Shown one piece after another: positions 1 to 6,301 of a stretch of DNA of 14,868 nt; within the stretch, counting starts at the first letter, position 1, and each line of letters opens with the position of its first letter. A program made the position numbers and the translations under genes. Source of the DNA: Streptomyces sp. NRRL S-340 (GTDB lineage: Bacteria > Actinomycetota > Actinomycetes > Streptomycetales > Streptomycetaceae). The DNA is taken from the NCBI RefSeq assembly GCF_000720185.1, contig NZ_JOIY01000076.1, positions 1 to 14,868 of the forward strand. The letters run 5' to 3'. The notes beneath the pieces were generated by a model. That model was not told the DNA's origin, did not search any database, and saw only the letters and a list, made by a program, of their open reading frames with translations.

Positions 1-1002
1 GGCGAGCACATCCCCACGAGCCACGCGGGTGGCGACCATCTGCCCGGCGGCCACGCCCCGCAGCACACCCCCAGCGGCCACGCCGGCGACCACCTGCCCA
101 CGAACGAACTGGACAACCCCCTCCGCACCGGCCACGACCACACGCCCACCACGAGCGGGGGCCACTCGGGCGCCTCGTCGGCCCCGGGCGGCCACGGGCC
201 TGGCAGCGCTCCGGGAACTCACCTGTCCGGCCGGACCGACGATCCCGGGACGACTGCCCGAGCGGAGACCCTCGGCGCCGGTGGTGGGTCCCCTACGGGC
301 CGAGACCTGCCGGGTACCCACCATGAGCACACCGGCTCGGGTGACGGCACGGGGCATCCGGAAGGCCCAGGGGGCACGGACGACCTCTCCGGAGCCGACC
401 CGGCTGACGACCCGGGCGATGTCTTCGACGACAGCCTGGACGACCATGCGGACACAGGGCACGGCCAGGGCGGCGACGATCCGTATGCCGGACACGAGCC
501 CGACTACTCAAGGCCTGCGCTGCTGCCCGCCGACGGCCCGCTCACCCTCAGAGACGTCCGCAACAGCCGTGACGTGGCCACTCGTTGGCAGCGGGGCGAG
601 GAGTTCCACCGCCAGTTGTGGGGTGGGGGCGCCGAGCGTCACTATCCCGTGCCGACGAACAGCGACCCCCGTTACCCCGTCACCGCCACCGGCGGCCGCA
701 AGGTCGACGTCCCTGTGGACCTGCCCGACGGACGTACGGTCGCCGTAGAGGTGAAGACGTACGGACAGTACCGGACCATCACCTTGCAGGACGGGATGAA
801 GCAGACGGTCAGGAACGAGGTTCCGCTCAGCAAGCACATCAAAGAGCAGATCCACAAAGACGTGGCGTTGAGACGGTTGGATCCCAACTTCGATCCTCGC
901 TGGTCCTTCACGCACGCCGGGCCCTCCGCCGCACTGCGGGAATACCTCATCAAGGCGAAGATCATCTTCCTCGAATACGGTCCGGCGCCGAAGAAGAGCT
1001 AG
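1..1002 (+). CDS. Polymorphic toxin, C-terminal part, with PD-(D/E)XK-like nuclease domain (5' end outside window)
   Basis: The reading frame is open from base 1 to the TAG at 1000-1002, giving 333 residues; the N-terminus lies upstream of the window. Residues 1-165 are a low-complexity linker rich in Gly, His, Pro, Thr and later Asp, with repeated GDHLP and GGH-type motifs. Residues about 175-333 form a compact charged domain. In it, KVDV (Asp at 706-708) is followed 14 residues later by EVK (Glu 748-750, Lys 754-756), the D-x(n)-ExK signature of PD-(D/E)XK (restriction-endonuclease-fold) nucleases. The tail is basic and ends KKS. A variable linker with a short C-terminal nuclease and a small gene directly behind is the plan of polymorphic toxins. 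I infer DNA or RNA cleavage in competitor cells after export; the delivery route cannot be seen here. Base composition falls over the nuclease domain, which suggests module exchange. The exact toxin family is not assigned. Confidence 0.75.
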   Translation, partial: GEHIPTSHAGGDHLPGGHAPQHTPSGHAGDHLPTNELDNPLRTGHDHTPTTSGGHSGASSAPGGHGPGSAPGTHLSGRTDDPGTTARAETLGAGGGSPTGRDLPGTHHEHTGSGDGTGHPEGPGGTDDLSGADPADDPGDVFDDSLDDHADTGHGQGGDDPYAGHEPDYSRPALLPADGPLTLRDVRNSRDVATRWQRGEEFHRQLWGGGAERHYPVPTNSDPRYPVTATGGRKVDVPVDLPDGRTVAVEVKTYGQYRTITLQDGMKQTVRNEVPLSKHIKEQIHKDVALRRLDPNFDPRWSFTHAGPSAALREYLIKAKIIFLEYGPAPKKS

Positions 1003-1030
1003 TCACGATCTTCCCCTCAAGGACAAGTAG

Positions 1031-1050
1031 ACTCGCCCTGAGAGGCGAGT
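1031..1050 (+). promoter_or_regulatory. Short hairpin between toxin and immunity genes
   Basis: ACTCGCC (1031-1037) and GGCGAGT (1044-1050) are perfect 7-bp inverted repeats with a 6-nt loop. They sit 28 nt after the toxin stop and end directly against the immunity gene's GGGAGG. The hairpin could be a weak terminator or attenuator, an mRNA end-protecting stem, or a translational control element. No U-tract follows. Confidence 0.4.
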
Positions 1051-1065
1051 GGGAGGCTGTGCAGG

Positions 1066-1581
1066 ATGCAGAACAGGACACCGGACGGACCTGCTGCCGA
1101 GGTGCGGGAGTGGACGGAAGGCGCCCACCGCAACGCTGCAGGCCTGGCGTCCGCCCTCGGTGTTTCTCCGGAGCGGTACGCAGAGGACCCGTTGACGGTC
1201 CTGCCCGCGCTGCAGAACTACGTGGACCGGCTGCCGCTGAACGAGTTCGAGCAGTCGGACTGGATCACCCTCCACACCGATCTGACGTCCTACCTCGGTG
1301 ATCTCCTCGTGCGCCGGGACGGTGCGGTCTGGGAGAAGGCCGAGGACCCGGCCTCACCGGCCGGCTATCGGTATGTCGTGAAGGCGACGGGGCTGGACGG
1401 GAAAACGTACCGTGTCGAGCCGTACGACGTCGTGATGGAAGAATTCCAGCACCCGCCGATCGAGATCGCCCGAATGATCGCGAACGCGGAGGCCGTCCTG
1501 CACCGAACACCGGCGCTGGACGAGGAATCCCTCGGGGACGTTTCCCTGGAAGAACTCATGGGCGACGAAGGTACTTCCTGA
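1066..1581 (+). CDS. Probable immunity protein for the upstream nuclease toxin
   Basis: This encodes 171 aa. The ATG at 1066 is preceded by GGGAGG at 1051-1056 with 9 nt spacing, so the start is well supported. It lies 63 nt after the toxin stop on the same strand. No signal peptide or membrane segment is visible, so the product is cytoplasmic. It is acidic, especially the C-terminal 25 residues (EESLGD...LEELMGDEG), which fits binding to a basic nuclease. The middle (residues 75-125) has an alternating pattern with YLGDLLVRRDGAVWE and YRYVVKATGLDGKTYRVEPYD, suggesting an alpha/beta fold. I do not recognise a named family. The immunity role is inferred from position, size and charge. An alternative is an unrelated small cytoplasmic protein. 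The sequence is less GC-rich than the core genes to the right, as in the toxin domain, consistent with the two having moved together. Confidence 0.7.
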   Translation: MQNRTPDGPAAEVREWTEGAHRNAAGLASALGVSPERYAEDPLTVLPALQNYVDRLPLNEFEQSDWITLHTDLTSYLGDLLVRRDGAVWEKAEDPASPAGYRYVVKATGLDGKTYRVEPYDVVMEEFQHPPIEIARMIANAEAVLHRTPALDEESLGDVSLEELMGDEGTS

Positions 1582-1706
1582 CCCCCGCCGTCACGGGCCG
1601 CAAAAGGGTTCTCCCCAGGCGATCGGCCTCCTGCTGAACGCCGCCCTCCGCACGCCCGCGGATCCGCCGCGTCATGGATCCTCGGACCGCGCGGCTCGGG
1701 AGCGTG

Positions 1707-1747
1707 AGTGGCCTCGTTCCGCCCTGTCCGCGGTCGAGGCACTCGAC
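1707..1747. terminator. Hairpins between convergent immunity and SpoIIE genes
   Basis: GTCGAG (1733-1738), loop GCA, CTCGAC (1742-1747) is a perfect 6-bp stem lying one base beyond the SpoIIE-gene stop. An alternative longer stem pairs AGTG-g-CCTCG (1707-1716, one bulged G) with CGAGGCACT (1735-1743). Both lie in the 167-bp gap between converging genes, where a two-way terminator is expected. There is no T-run, which is common for actinobacterial terminators. The rest of 1582-1706 shows nothing else convincing. Confidence 0.35.
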
Positions 1748-1748
1748 G

Positions 1749-4454
1749 TCAGAACAGACTCAGCAGCGCCTCCGCCGGGTCGGTGAGGGGGCTGTCGCCG
1801 TCGGGGAGGGGGAGTTCGAACCAGACCGTCTTGCCGCGGGGGGTGCGGCGGGAACCCCAGGCGGCACTGAGGAGGCCGACCAGCTGGAGGCCGCGGCCGC
1901 CCTCGTCGGTGTCGCGGGCACGGCGGCGGCGGGGCTGGACCAGGCCGGCGTCCCAGACCTCGCAGACCAGGGTGCGGTCCAGCAGCAGGCGGAGCCTGAT
2001 CTCGCCCTCCCCGTACCTGAGCGCGTTGGTGACCAGCTCGCTGACCAGGAGTTCGGTGGTGTCGACCAGCGGTTCCAGGTCCCAGGCGAGGAGCTGGCTG
2101 CGGGCGTACTCGCGGGCGCGGCCGACGCTGCGCGGCTCGCGCGGCAGCGTCCAGTCGCCGACGGACTCGGCGGGCAGGCCCTGCACGCGGGCCATGAGCA
2201 GGGCGATGTCGTCCTCGCCGTGGTGGCTGCCGAGGGTGTCGAGGACGTGGTCGCAGACGTCCTCCAGGGGGAGGTTCGGGGCGGTGAGCGCGCCGACGAA
2301 GGCCTGGAGCCCCTCGTCCAGCGGATGGTCGCGGGACTCGACCAGGCCGTCGGTGTACAGCGCCAGCAGGGCCCCCTCGGGAAGTTCGACCGTCACCTCC
2401 TCGAACGGCTCGCCGCCCACACCGAGCGGCAGGCCGGGCGGGACGTCCAGCATCAGCGCCTGTTCACCCGGCTCGACCAGGACGGGCGGCAGGTGGCCCG
2501 CGTTGGCGAACGTGCAGCGGCGGGTGACGGAGTCGTAGACGGCGTAGACGCAGGTGGCGAGGTAGACCTCCGACAGGTCCGCCTCCCGCGGCCTGCGGGC
2601 GGCGCGGGTGGCCTGCTGGACGCCACCGGGCGCGCCGAGGCCGCGGGCGATCTCGTCGAGCTGGGAGAGGACCTCCGCCGGTTCCAGGTCGAGCAGGGCC
2701 AGCGTGCGCACGGCGGTGCGCAGTTCACCCATGGCGACGGCCGCGCGCAGTCCGCGGCCCATCACGTCGCCGACGACCAGCGCGGTGCGGTGGCCGGGGA
2801 GTTCGATGACGTCGAACCAGTCGCCGCCGACCTCGCTGGGCCGGCCGGTGGCCGCGTTGCCGGGCAGGTAGCGGCAGGCGATGTCCAGGCCGGAGGCCTC
2901 CGGGTCGCCCGGCGGCAGCAGGGAGCGCTGGAGTATCAGCGCGCGTTCGTGCTCGCGCCGGTAGAGGCGGGCGTTGTCGATGCAGACGGCGGCGCGCGCG
3001 GCGAGTTCGACGGCGAGATCGCGGTCGCGGTCGCCGAACGGTTCGCTGCCCTTGGTCCGCGAGAACTGCGCCAGTCCCACCACGGTGTCGTGGGCGACCA
3101 TCGGCACGGCCAGCGTGGAGTGCACCAGGCCGCCGTCCTCGCCGGGCACGAGCTGCGGGCGGGCGGTGCGCAGGGCGTCCGCGCAGCGGGAGTTGAAGGG
3201 GTAGTGGTGGACGGCGCCCAGTTCGACGGGGGCTCCGGTGGCCGACAGGGGGGCGCCGGAGACCGCGCTGGCGAACGCCACCCGGCGCAGTTCGGCGCTG
3301 CCGTCGGCGAGGCCGGGCGGGGTCTCGTCACCGGCGAGCAGGCCCTGGTAGAGGTCGACGGTGGCCAGGTCGCAGAAGCCGGGGACGACGACGTCGAGGA
3401 GTTCGCGGGCGGTGGTCTCCAGGTCGAGTGAGTTGCCGATGCGGGCGCCGGCCTCGTTGAGGAGGGCGAGATTGCGCCGTGCGGCGGCGGCTTCGCGGGC
3501 GGCGGCCCGGCGGGCGGTGATGTCGGTGCCGAGCCAGGCGATGCCGATGGGGCGGCCGCTGCCGCTGTGCACGCGGTAGAGGTTGATGGACCAGTGGCGG
3601 CGTTGGTCGGAGCCCGGGACGAACCCGGTGACGTGCATGTCCGTGATGGACTCGCCGTCCTCCAGGACCCGGCGCAGGGTGGCCGTGACCCGGTCCGCCT
3701 CGGCGCGGGGCAGATAGTCGTACAGGCCCTTGCCGCGGTGGTCGTCCGGGGTGCCGCCGAAGATGGAGGCGAAGCGCTGGTTGGCGCGGCGGATGCGCAG
3801 GTCGGGGTCGAGCAGCAGGAACCCGAACGGTGACTGGCCGAAGATCGCCTGCGAGGCGGCGAGGTCGGTCTCGATGCTGCGCAGGGTGCGGACGTCGACG
3901 ACGATGCAGACGGCGGCCTTGTCGCCCTCGGCGGTGCGGGTGGGCATGACGTACACCTCGGCGAGACCGCGGGTGACACCGCCCGCGCGGCCCCGTCCGG
4001 CCGTGCCGCGCGGACCGTCGGGGTCCGTGGCGCCGCCTCCCGCGCGCGGCCGTCCGCCGTCGTCCTGCGGGGGGACCAGGCGGAACGGGACGACGCCGGT
4101 CCACTCCCGTCCGTCGAGGATCTCGGCCATCTTGCGCTGGCCCTGCTCGCGCAGGTCGGAGTCGATGAACGCCTCGATGGGGTCCATGCCGACGGCGCGC
4201 TCGGCCGGGATGCCGAACAACTGCTCGGCCCGCAGGCTCCACTGGTCGACGTGCCCGTCGGGACCGATGGAGAAGGAGGCGACCTTGATGTAGTCGTAGA
4301 TGGAGCCGGGCGGACTGCTCTGCCACATCGCGTCCGCGGGAGGCGCCCCCTCGACCCCTGCGGGTCCCCCGGCGGCCCCGCCACCCGCGGACCCCGTCCT
4401 CGCGCCGTCCGACGGGTCCTCGGACTCCGCGGCCTTCGCTGGTATCTCGCTCAC
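1749..4454 (-). CDS. PAS-PAS-GAF-SpoIIE (PP2C) phosphatase fused to a C-terminal HATPase domain
   Basis: This is a multidomain regulator of about 901 aa. Numbering below is from the longer GTG at 4496. There is a disordered N-terminus, then PAS-like regions at about 65-140 and 210-325, a GAF-like domain at 345-510, a SpoIIE/PP2C domain at 515-770 and a HATPase domain at 785-897. PP2C metal motifs are present: GGDWFD, GDVMGRG, TDGLVE and EDDIALL. The HATPase has the N-box ELVTNALRYG and the G-box DEGGRGLQLV. Proteins of this kind dephosphorylate STAS anti-anti-sigma factors and may also bind or phosphorylate partners in sigma-factor partner switching; the PAS and GAF parts sense signals. It is cytoplasmic, with no membrane helix. 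I prefer the GTG at 4454 because GGAGGGG lies 9 nt upstream (4464-4470). The in-frame GTG at 4496 has no good ribosome site. A 271-bp gap with inverted repeats precedes it, so it probably has its own promoter. Confidence 0.9.
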   Translation of the reverse strand: MSEIPAKAAESEDPSDGARTGSAGGGAAGGPAGVEGAPPADAMWQSSPPGSIYDYIKVASFSIGPDGHVDQWSLRAEQLFGIPAERAVGMDPIEAFIDSDLREQGQRKMAEILDGREWTGVVPFRLVPPQDDGGRPRAGGGATDPDGPRGTAGRGRAGGVTRGLAEVYVMPTRTAEGDKAAVCIVVDVRTLRSIETDLAASQAIFGQSPFGFLLLDPDLRIRRANQRFASIFGGTPDDHRGKGLYDYLPRAEADRVTATLRRVLEDGESITDMHVTGFVPGSDQRRHWSINLYRVHSGSGRPIGIAWLGTDITARRAAAREAAAARRNLALLNEAGARIGNSLDLETTARELLDVVVPGFCDLATVDLYQGLLAGDETPPGLADGSAELRRVAFASAVSGAPLSATGAPVELGAVHHYPFNSRCADALRTARPQLVPGEDGGLVHSTLAVPMVAHDTVVGLAQFSRTKGSEPFGDRDRDLAVELAARAAVCIDNARLYRREHERALILQRSLLPPGDPEASGLDIACRYLPGNAATGRPSEVGGDWFDVIELPGHRTALVVGDVMGRGLRAAVAMGELRTAVRTLALLDLEPAEVLSQLDEIARGLGAPGGVQQATRAARRPREADLSEVYLATCVYAVYDSVTRRCTFANAGHLPPVLVEPGEQALMLDVPPGLPLGVGGEPFEEVTVELPEGALLALYTDGLVESRDHPLDEGLQAFVGALTAPNLPLEDVCDHVLDTLGSHHGEDDIALLMARVQGLPAESVGDWTLPREPRSVGRAREYARSQLLAWDLEPLVDTTELLVSELVTNALRYGEGEIRLRLLLDRTLVCEVWDAGLVQPRRRRARDTDEGGRGLQLVGLLSAAWGSRRTPRGKTVWFELPLPDGDSPLTDPAEALLSLF

Positions 4455-4515
4455 GCGAACCGTCCCCTCCAGCTCACCGCGTCCGGTACCTGTCACCGGG
4501 GGCGGCTGCCCGCAG

Positions 4516-4542
4516 TATCCAGCACTACGGCGCCGCGCAACA
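4516..4542 (-). promoter_or_regulatory. Possible promoter for the SpoIIE-family gene
   Basis: Reading the - strand, TTGCGC is followed after 15-16 nt by GATACT/ATACTG, a rough -35/-10 pair 60-90 nt upstream of the preferred start. The match is weak. The 271-bp gap 4455-4725 has no gene, so a promoter is expected somewhere in it. Confidence 0.2.
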
Positions 4543-4554
4543 CGGTGTTCACGA

Positions 4555-4603
4555 TCACAGGACCATCCCGATGCTTTCTGGTCCGGCCCGGTTCGTCCTG
4601 TGA
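4555..4603. promoter_or_regulatory. Nested inverted repeats upstream of the SpoIIE-family gene
   Basis: TCACAGGAC (4555-4563) and GTCCTGTGA (4595-4603) are a perfect 9-bp inverted repeat separated by 31 bp. Overlapping its left arm, GGACCA (4560-4565) is a 6-bp perfect inverted repeat of TGGTCC (4579-4584). The two pairings are mutually exclusive in RNA. As DNA they could be spaced half-sites for a regulator. They lie 100-150 bp upstream of the preferred start at 4454. Confidence 0.4.
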
Positions 4604-4725
4604 CAACACAACCTGTCTTCTAACCAGGCGACACCCCGTCGAACCCCACTGCGGACAACCGCCGTGAACGAGTGTCCCCTGCGAGCGCGGCGGACGGCCT
4701 CCTCCGCCCTTCTCGTCACCCTTCG

Positions 4726-5298
4726 TCACGGGCGAACGCGGCCGGTCCGGCTGCTCCCGTCCGGGGAGCCGTCGCAGGGGGAAGCGCCGGACGGAGAGCC
4801 GGCGGAGGGTGAACCGTCGGGCGGGGAGCCGCCGGGGGTCCGCGCTGCGCGGTCGCGGGCCGGTACGGCCAGTTCGAACCAGACCGTCTTGCCGGTCTCG
4901 TCCGGCCGGGTGCCCCAGCGGCGCGAGGCGGCGGCGACCAGTTGCAGGCCGCGCCCGCTCTCGTCGTCGGGGTGGACGGGGCGTTCGCGGGGCGGGTCGG
5001 GGAGCGGGTCGGAGACCTCCACCAGCAGCACGCGCGGCAGCCCCGCCGGGCGAACCAGGCGCAGGCCGATCGGGCCGTGGGCGTGCCGCAGCGAATTGGT
5101 GACCAGTTCGCTCACCAGCAGGACCGCGGTGTCACCGACGCTGTCCAGCTCCCAGCTGCGCAACTGGCCGCGGACCGCGGAGCGGGCGGTGCGCACCGCG
5201 CCGGGCTCCGCGGAGAACGTCCACTCCGCGCAGTCGCCTTCGGTGTCGATCACGCCGATCACTTCCCGGGTCAGCGAGCCCCCCATATCCGGTTTCAT
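4726..5298 (-). CDS. Stand-alone HATPase (anti-sigma kinase-type, RsbW-like) ATP-binding protein
   Basis: This encodes 190 aa. Residues about 25-145 form a histidine-kinase-like ATPase domain of the GHKL/RsbW type: WTFSAEPGAVRTAR at the start, N-box SELVTNSLRHAHGPI (63-77), G-box DESGRGLQLV (112-121) and GKTVWFEL (136-143). There is no sensor, HisKA or membrane segment. Such proteins bind ATP and regulate sigma factors or phosphorylate STAS partners. The domain closely resembles the C-terminal domain of the next gene downstream on the same strand, so the two are paralogous. Residues 150-190 form a Pro/Gly/Ser-rich tail of GSPxx-type five-residue repeats, unusual for the family and probably disordered. 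The start at ATG 5298 has no strong ribosome site; an ATG four codons inside is an alternative. The gap to the NUDIX gene upstream is 116 bp. Confidence 0.85.
   Translation of the reverse strand: MKPDMGGSLTREVIGVIDTEGDCAEWTFSAEPGAVRTARSAVRGQLRSWELDSVGDTAVLLVSELVTNSLRHAHGPIGLRLVRPAGLPRVLLVEVSDPLPDPPRERPVHPDDESGRGLQLVAAASRRWGTRPDETGKTVWFELAVPARDRAARTPGGSPPDGSPSAGSPSGASPCDGSPDGSSRTGRVRP
4753..4833 (-). repeat. 15-bp coding repeats in the HATPase C-terminal tail
   Basis: This stretch encodes degenerate five-residue units: GGSPP, DGSPS, AGSPS, GASPC, DGSPD. On the + strand the same DNA gives GEPSQ, GEAPD, GEPAE-like units, so the repeat is at the DNA level. About five copies are visible. Confidence 0.6.
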
Positions 5299-5302
5299 GG
5301 GG
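5281..5302 (-). promoter_or_regulatory. Inverted repeat covering the HATPase start codon
   Basis: CCCCAT (5281-5286) and ATGGGG (5297-5302) are perfect inverted repeats with a 10-nt loop. In the - strand transcript the stem contains the ATG at 5298 and the alternative ATG four codons later, so folding would hide both possible starts. Confidence 0.35.
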
Positions 5303-5414
5303 TTAAAGGGCCCATACCCGATATGCCAGACCCAGTACCGCCCTGCCGCCGACGGTACCCGGGCGGCTGCCCGGCGGAAGGCCTACACGTGCGGCATCCC
5401 GGCGAGAGGGCCGC

Positions 5415-5828
5415 TCAGGTCCGCGGGGCGGCTTCCAGGTGGGTGAGGGCGGCGCGTACGGCGGGCACGTCCTGGTCCAGCCACGGAACGGTCCAGACCT
5501 CGGCCGGGGCCAGCCAGCGGAGTTCGTCGTGGTCCTGGAGGGGTTCGGGGGCGGCGGAGCCGGGGCGCAGACGGGCCGTCCACACCCGCAGTTCGTACGG
5601 AGGTCTCAGCGGCCAGGCGCCCGGGACCGGCGCGACGGTCTCGGCGTCGACGCCCAGTTCCTCGCGCAGCTCGCGCACGAGGGCCGCCTCCGGCAGCTCA
5701 CCGGGCTCGACCTTCCCGCCGGGCAGTTCCCAGCGCCCGGCCAGCTCGGGGGGCGCGCTGCGGCGCGCGGCGAGCAGACGGCCGCCGTCGAGCAGGGCGG
5801 CACCGACCACCACGATCCGTTCGGTCAT
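5415..5828 (-). CDS. NUDIX hydrolase (MutT-like)
   Basis: This encodes 137 aa, the normal size for a single-domain NUDIX enzyme. The complete NUDIX box GX5EX7REUXEEXGU spans residues 38-60, with Gly38, Glu44, Arg52-Glu53, Glu56-Glu57 and Gly59, so metal binding and catalysis should be intact. The N-terminal ERIVVVGAALLDGGRLLAAR and the WELPGGKVE segment resemble MutT/NudG-type nucleoside triphosphate pyrophosphohydrolases. These cleave oxidised or non-canonical (d)NTPs to the monophosphate, but the substrate cannot be fixed from sequence. The protein is cytoplasmic. The ATG at 5828 lacks a ribosome site; instead TAGGCT lies exactly 6 nt upstream, the spacing of a leaderless actinobacterial transcript. 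It lies between a SPOR-like gene and the HATPase gene on the same strand. Confidence 0.9.
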   Translation of the reverse strand: MTERIVVVGAALLDGGRLLAARRSAPPELAGRWELPGGKVEPGELPEAALVRELREELGVDAETVAPVPGAWPLRPPYELRVWTARLRPGSAAPEPLQDHDELRWLAPAEVWTVPWLDQDVPAVRAALTHLEAAPRT

Positions 5829-5840
5829 GGCCGGAGCCTA
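5829..5840 (-). promoter_or_regulatory. -10 element for a leaderless NUDIX transcript
   Basis: On the - strand, TAGGCT (5835-5840) is followed by six bases and then the ATG at 5828. This places transcription start on the A of the start codon. No -35 match is evident, and no Shine-Dalgarno sequence is present. Confidence 0.5.
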
Positions 5841-5900
5841 CGGGAGCCGCGCCGGGGGGCCGGCCGGCGGCCCTGCGCCGGGGCCGGGAGGCAGGCGCCG

Positions 5901-5940
5901 GTGCTCCCGGGTGCCGCACTCCCGGGTCCGTGCTCCCGGT
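5901..5940. repeat. Short tandem repeats, period about 15 bp
   Basis: Three related copies occur: GTGCTCCCGGGT (5901-5912), GCACTCCCGGGT (5916-5927) and GTGCTCCCGGT (5930-5940). They lie in the 139-bp gap between the SPOR-like stop and the NUDIX start. Confidence 0.5.
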
Positions 5941-5967
5941 CGCCGGACGGCGGTGCCCCGGGGAGGG

Positions 5968-6174
5968 TCAGGCGTCGGGGCCGCCGGCCGCCGGGCCGCC
6001 GCCGGACTGTCCGACGCACTCCACCCAGTAGAGCTGTTTGTGGCCGCGCCGGTCGAGGCTGTCGGCGATCTTCTGCGCCTCGGCGCGGGTGGCGTACCTG
6101 CCCACGCGGTAGCGGTTGCCGTTGTCGTCCTGCCGGACGACGAGCCAGGGAAGAGTGATCGTGCTGTCGTTCAT
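5968..6174 (-). CDS. Small SPOR-domain-like protein
   Basis: This encodes 68 aa. The core reads PWLVVRQDDNGNRYRVGRYA, then TRAEAQKIADSLDRRGHKQLYWV: a beta-strand, a Tyr-Arg-Val-Gly strand, an Ala-rich helix beginning after the Thr, and a last strand. This is the layout of SPOR-type folds that bind peptidoglycan. No signal peptide or membrane anchor is present, so a cell-wall role is uncertain and it may act in the cytoplasm. The ATG at 6174 is chosen because the family core starts soon after and GGAAGGAG lies 12 nt upstream. A GTG at 6225 in the same frame would add 17 residues of low-complexity sequence. The C-terminal 14 residues are Gly/Pro-rich. A possible promoter and a short upstream ORF precede it. 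Confidence 0.75.
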   Translation of the reverse strand: MNDSTITLPWLVVRQDDNGNRYRVGRYATRAEAQKIADSLDRRGHKQLYWVECVGQSGGGPAAGGPDA

Positions 6175-6221
6175 CCCACCCCACTGCTCCTTCCCGCCCC
6201 TGCGCGCCCCCGCGCTCCCGG

Positions 6222-6266
6222 TCACGTCCGGCTTCCGGCCCCCTGCCGGGAAACCGCACTTCGCAT
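6222..6266 (-). CDS. Possible 14-codon leader ORF before the SPOR-like gene
   Basis: On the - strand an ATG at 6266 lies 7 nt after TAGGCT (6274-6279), the spacing expected for a leaderless start. It runs for 14 codons (begins MRSAVSRQ) to a TGA at 6222-6224. That TGA overlaps an in-frame GTG at 6225 that could start a longer form of the SPOR-like protein. It may be chance. Confidence 0.2.
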   Translation of the reverse strand: MRSAVSRQGAGSRT

Positions 6267-6273
6267 ATGCCCG

Positions 6274-6301
6274 AGCCTACGCCCAACCTTCACTCAGCGA
6301 A
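6274..6301 (-). promoter_or_regulatory. Candidate promoter for the SPOR-like gene
   Basis: On the - strand, TTCGCT (6296-6301), a 16-nt spacer and TAGGCT (6274-6279) form a plausible streptomycete -35/-10 pair. The surrounding 6283-6345 is the most AT-rich patch in this part of the window, as expected for a promoter region. Confidence 0.35.

Noticed and set aside
29..748. + strand frame offset from the toxin frame
   Set aside because: It is Thr/Pro/Arg-rich noise over the linker. The frame ending at 1002 holds the nuclease motifs.
1659..1682. Two GGATCC sites close together as a possible cloning scar or inverted repeat
   Set aside because: Short palindromes at this spacing occur by chance in GC-rich DNA, and no vector-like sequence is present around them.
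1674..3431. Long + strand open frame opposite the SpoIIE-family gene
   Set aside because: It is antisense to a clear multidomain protein. Its translation is low-complexity Ala/Gly/Val/Gln-rich with no family features. Long antisense frames are expected at this GC content.
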